A stretch of DNA of 64,000 nucleotides from Aspidapion aeneum (lineage: Eukaryota; Arthropoda; Insecta; Coleoptera; Brentidae): the NCBI GenBank assembly GCA_963576565.1, contig OY755038.1, positions 66,585,908 through 66,649,907 on the forward strand, given 5' to 3'. Made by a program: the position numbers and the translations under genes. The notes under the pieces are model-generated. The model did not search any database. It saw only the letters and a list, made by a program, of their open reading frames with translations, and was not told the origin of the DNA. Positions 63,830 to 64,000 of this stretch are shown here, piece by piece. Each line of letters begins with the position of its first letter. Positions within the stretch are counted from its first letter, which is position 1.

Positions 63830-64000
63830 CAACTTCCTGATAAATCACTTAAAACGTCTATTTTAGGGCTATAAAGCGAATGTCGAAGTCGGTTTTTCAA
63901 TATCTCTTCCAATTCTTAAATAGAACCTAATGGAATGTTCTGGAATATACTGGTAAATGCTACTCTTTCTGCTACTAGGCAAATGTAGAAGTCACTTTTT
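63830..64000 (-). other. Gypsy leader (partial)
   Basis: Non-coding stretch upstream of gag. On the plus strand GAATGTCGAAGTCGGTTTTT (63879 onward) is imperfectly repeated as AAATGTAGAAGTCACTTTTT (63981-64000). The 5' LTR and primer-binding site are not reached. Confidence 0.6.

Larger units (their letters stand above)
58569..64000 (-). mobile_element. Ty3/Gypsy LTR retrotransposon (partial, minus strand)
   Basis: In element order from the right edge: leader, gag with coiled coil, zinc knuckle, protease, RT, RNase H, integrase (after RNase H, as in Ty3/Gypsy), polypurine tract and the 3' LTR at 58569-58982. The 5' LTR and primer-binding site lie beyond base 64000. The copy has two in-frame stops and about three frame breaks, so it is not autonomous, but all domains are still recognisable. 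No envelope frame. Confidence 0.92.

Overview
The window looks like AT-rich insect nuclear DNA (arthropod, order not resolved). Evidence: a BEL/Pao retrotransposon with 5-bp target duplications, an insect-type Ty3/Gypsy element, RTE-clade non-LTR copies, hAT and piggyBac remnants, a tRNA-headed SINE, (GTCT)n hairpin-bounded repeats like the mini-me/DINE class of insects, and a long array related to the insect telomere pentamer TTAGG. No intact host gene is recognised; almost everything that can be named is mobile or repetitive.

Layout. 1-8.3 kb: foldback element, AT-rich spacer, a piggyBac remnant with its 3' coding end duplicated in inverted orientation, small palindromic elements. 8.3-21.1 kb: one 142-bp-period tandem repeat array broken twice, by an RTE copy (minus strand, carrying an internal ~1.17-kb tandem duplication) and by a complete BEL element (two 710-bp LTRs, one 1,763-codon gag-pol frame, perfect 5-bp target duplication). 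21.1-23.9 kb: spacer. 23.9-27.6 kb: a hAT copy containing a 2.5-kb inverted-repeat element that itself contains a GC-iteron foldback element. 27.9-36.8 kb: foldback elements, an inverted-repeat element with an unusual coding exon, a SINE, further inverted-repeat elements and (GTCT)n repeats. 37.5-41 kb: a CR1/Jockey-like reverse transcriptase fragment and a second RTE copy. 41-47 kb: four more (GTCT)n repeats, one with an approximately 340-bp microsatellite. 47-52 kb: inverted-repeat elements, a zinc-finger ORF and protein-like remnants. 53-57.4 kb: 10-bp telomere-like array, a second GC-iteron foldback, and a 10-bp minisatellite duplicated as a 555-bp block. 57.5-58.5 kb: foldback with tRNA-like arms. 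58.6-64 kb: Ty3/Gypsy element on the minus strand, one LTR present, the other beyond the window.

How it fits together. Only the BEL element looks able to act on its own. The rest are decayed or non-autonomous copies whose nesting gives relative ages. The most unusual items are (i) two foldback elements with related cores but different palindromic terminal iterons, (ii) an inverted-repeat element at 29.5-31.1 kb with matched TGACGTCA sites and an unfamiliar spliced-looking first exon, (iii) a foldback with tRNA-like arms, and (iv) heat-shock-element-like motifs beside the TATA box of the Gypsy LTR.
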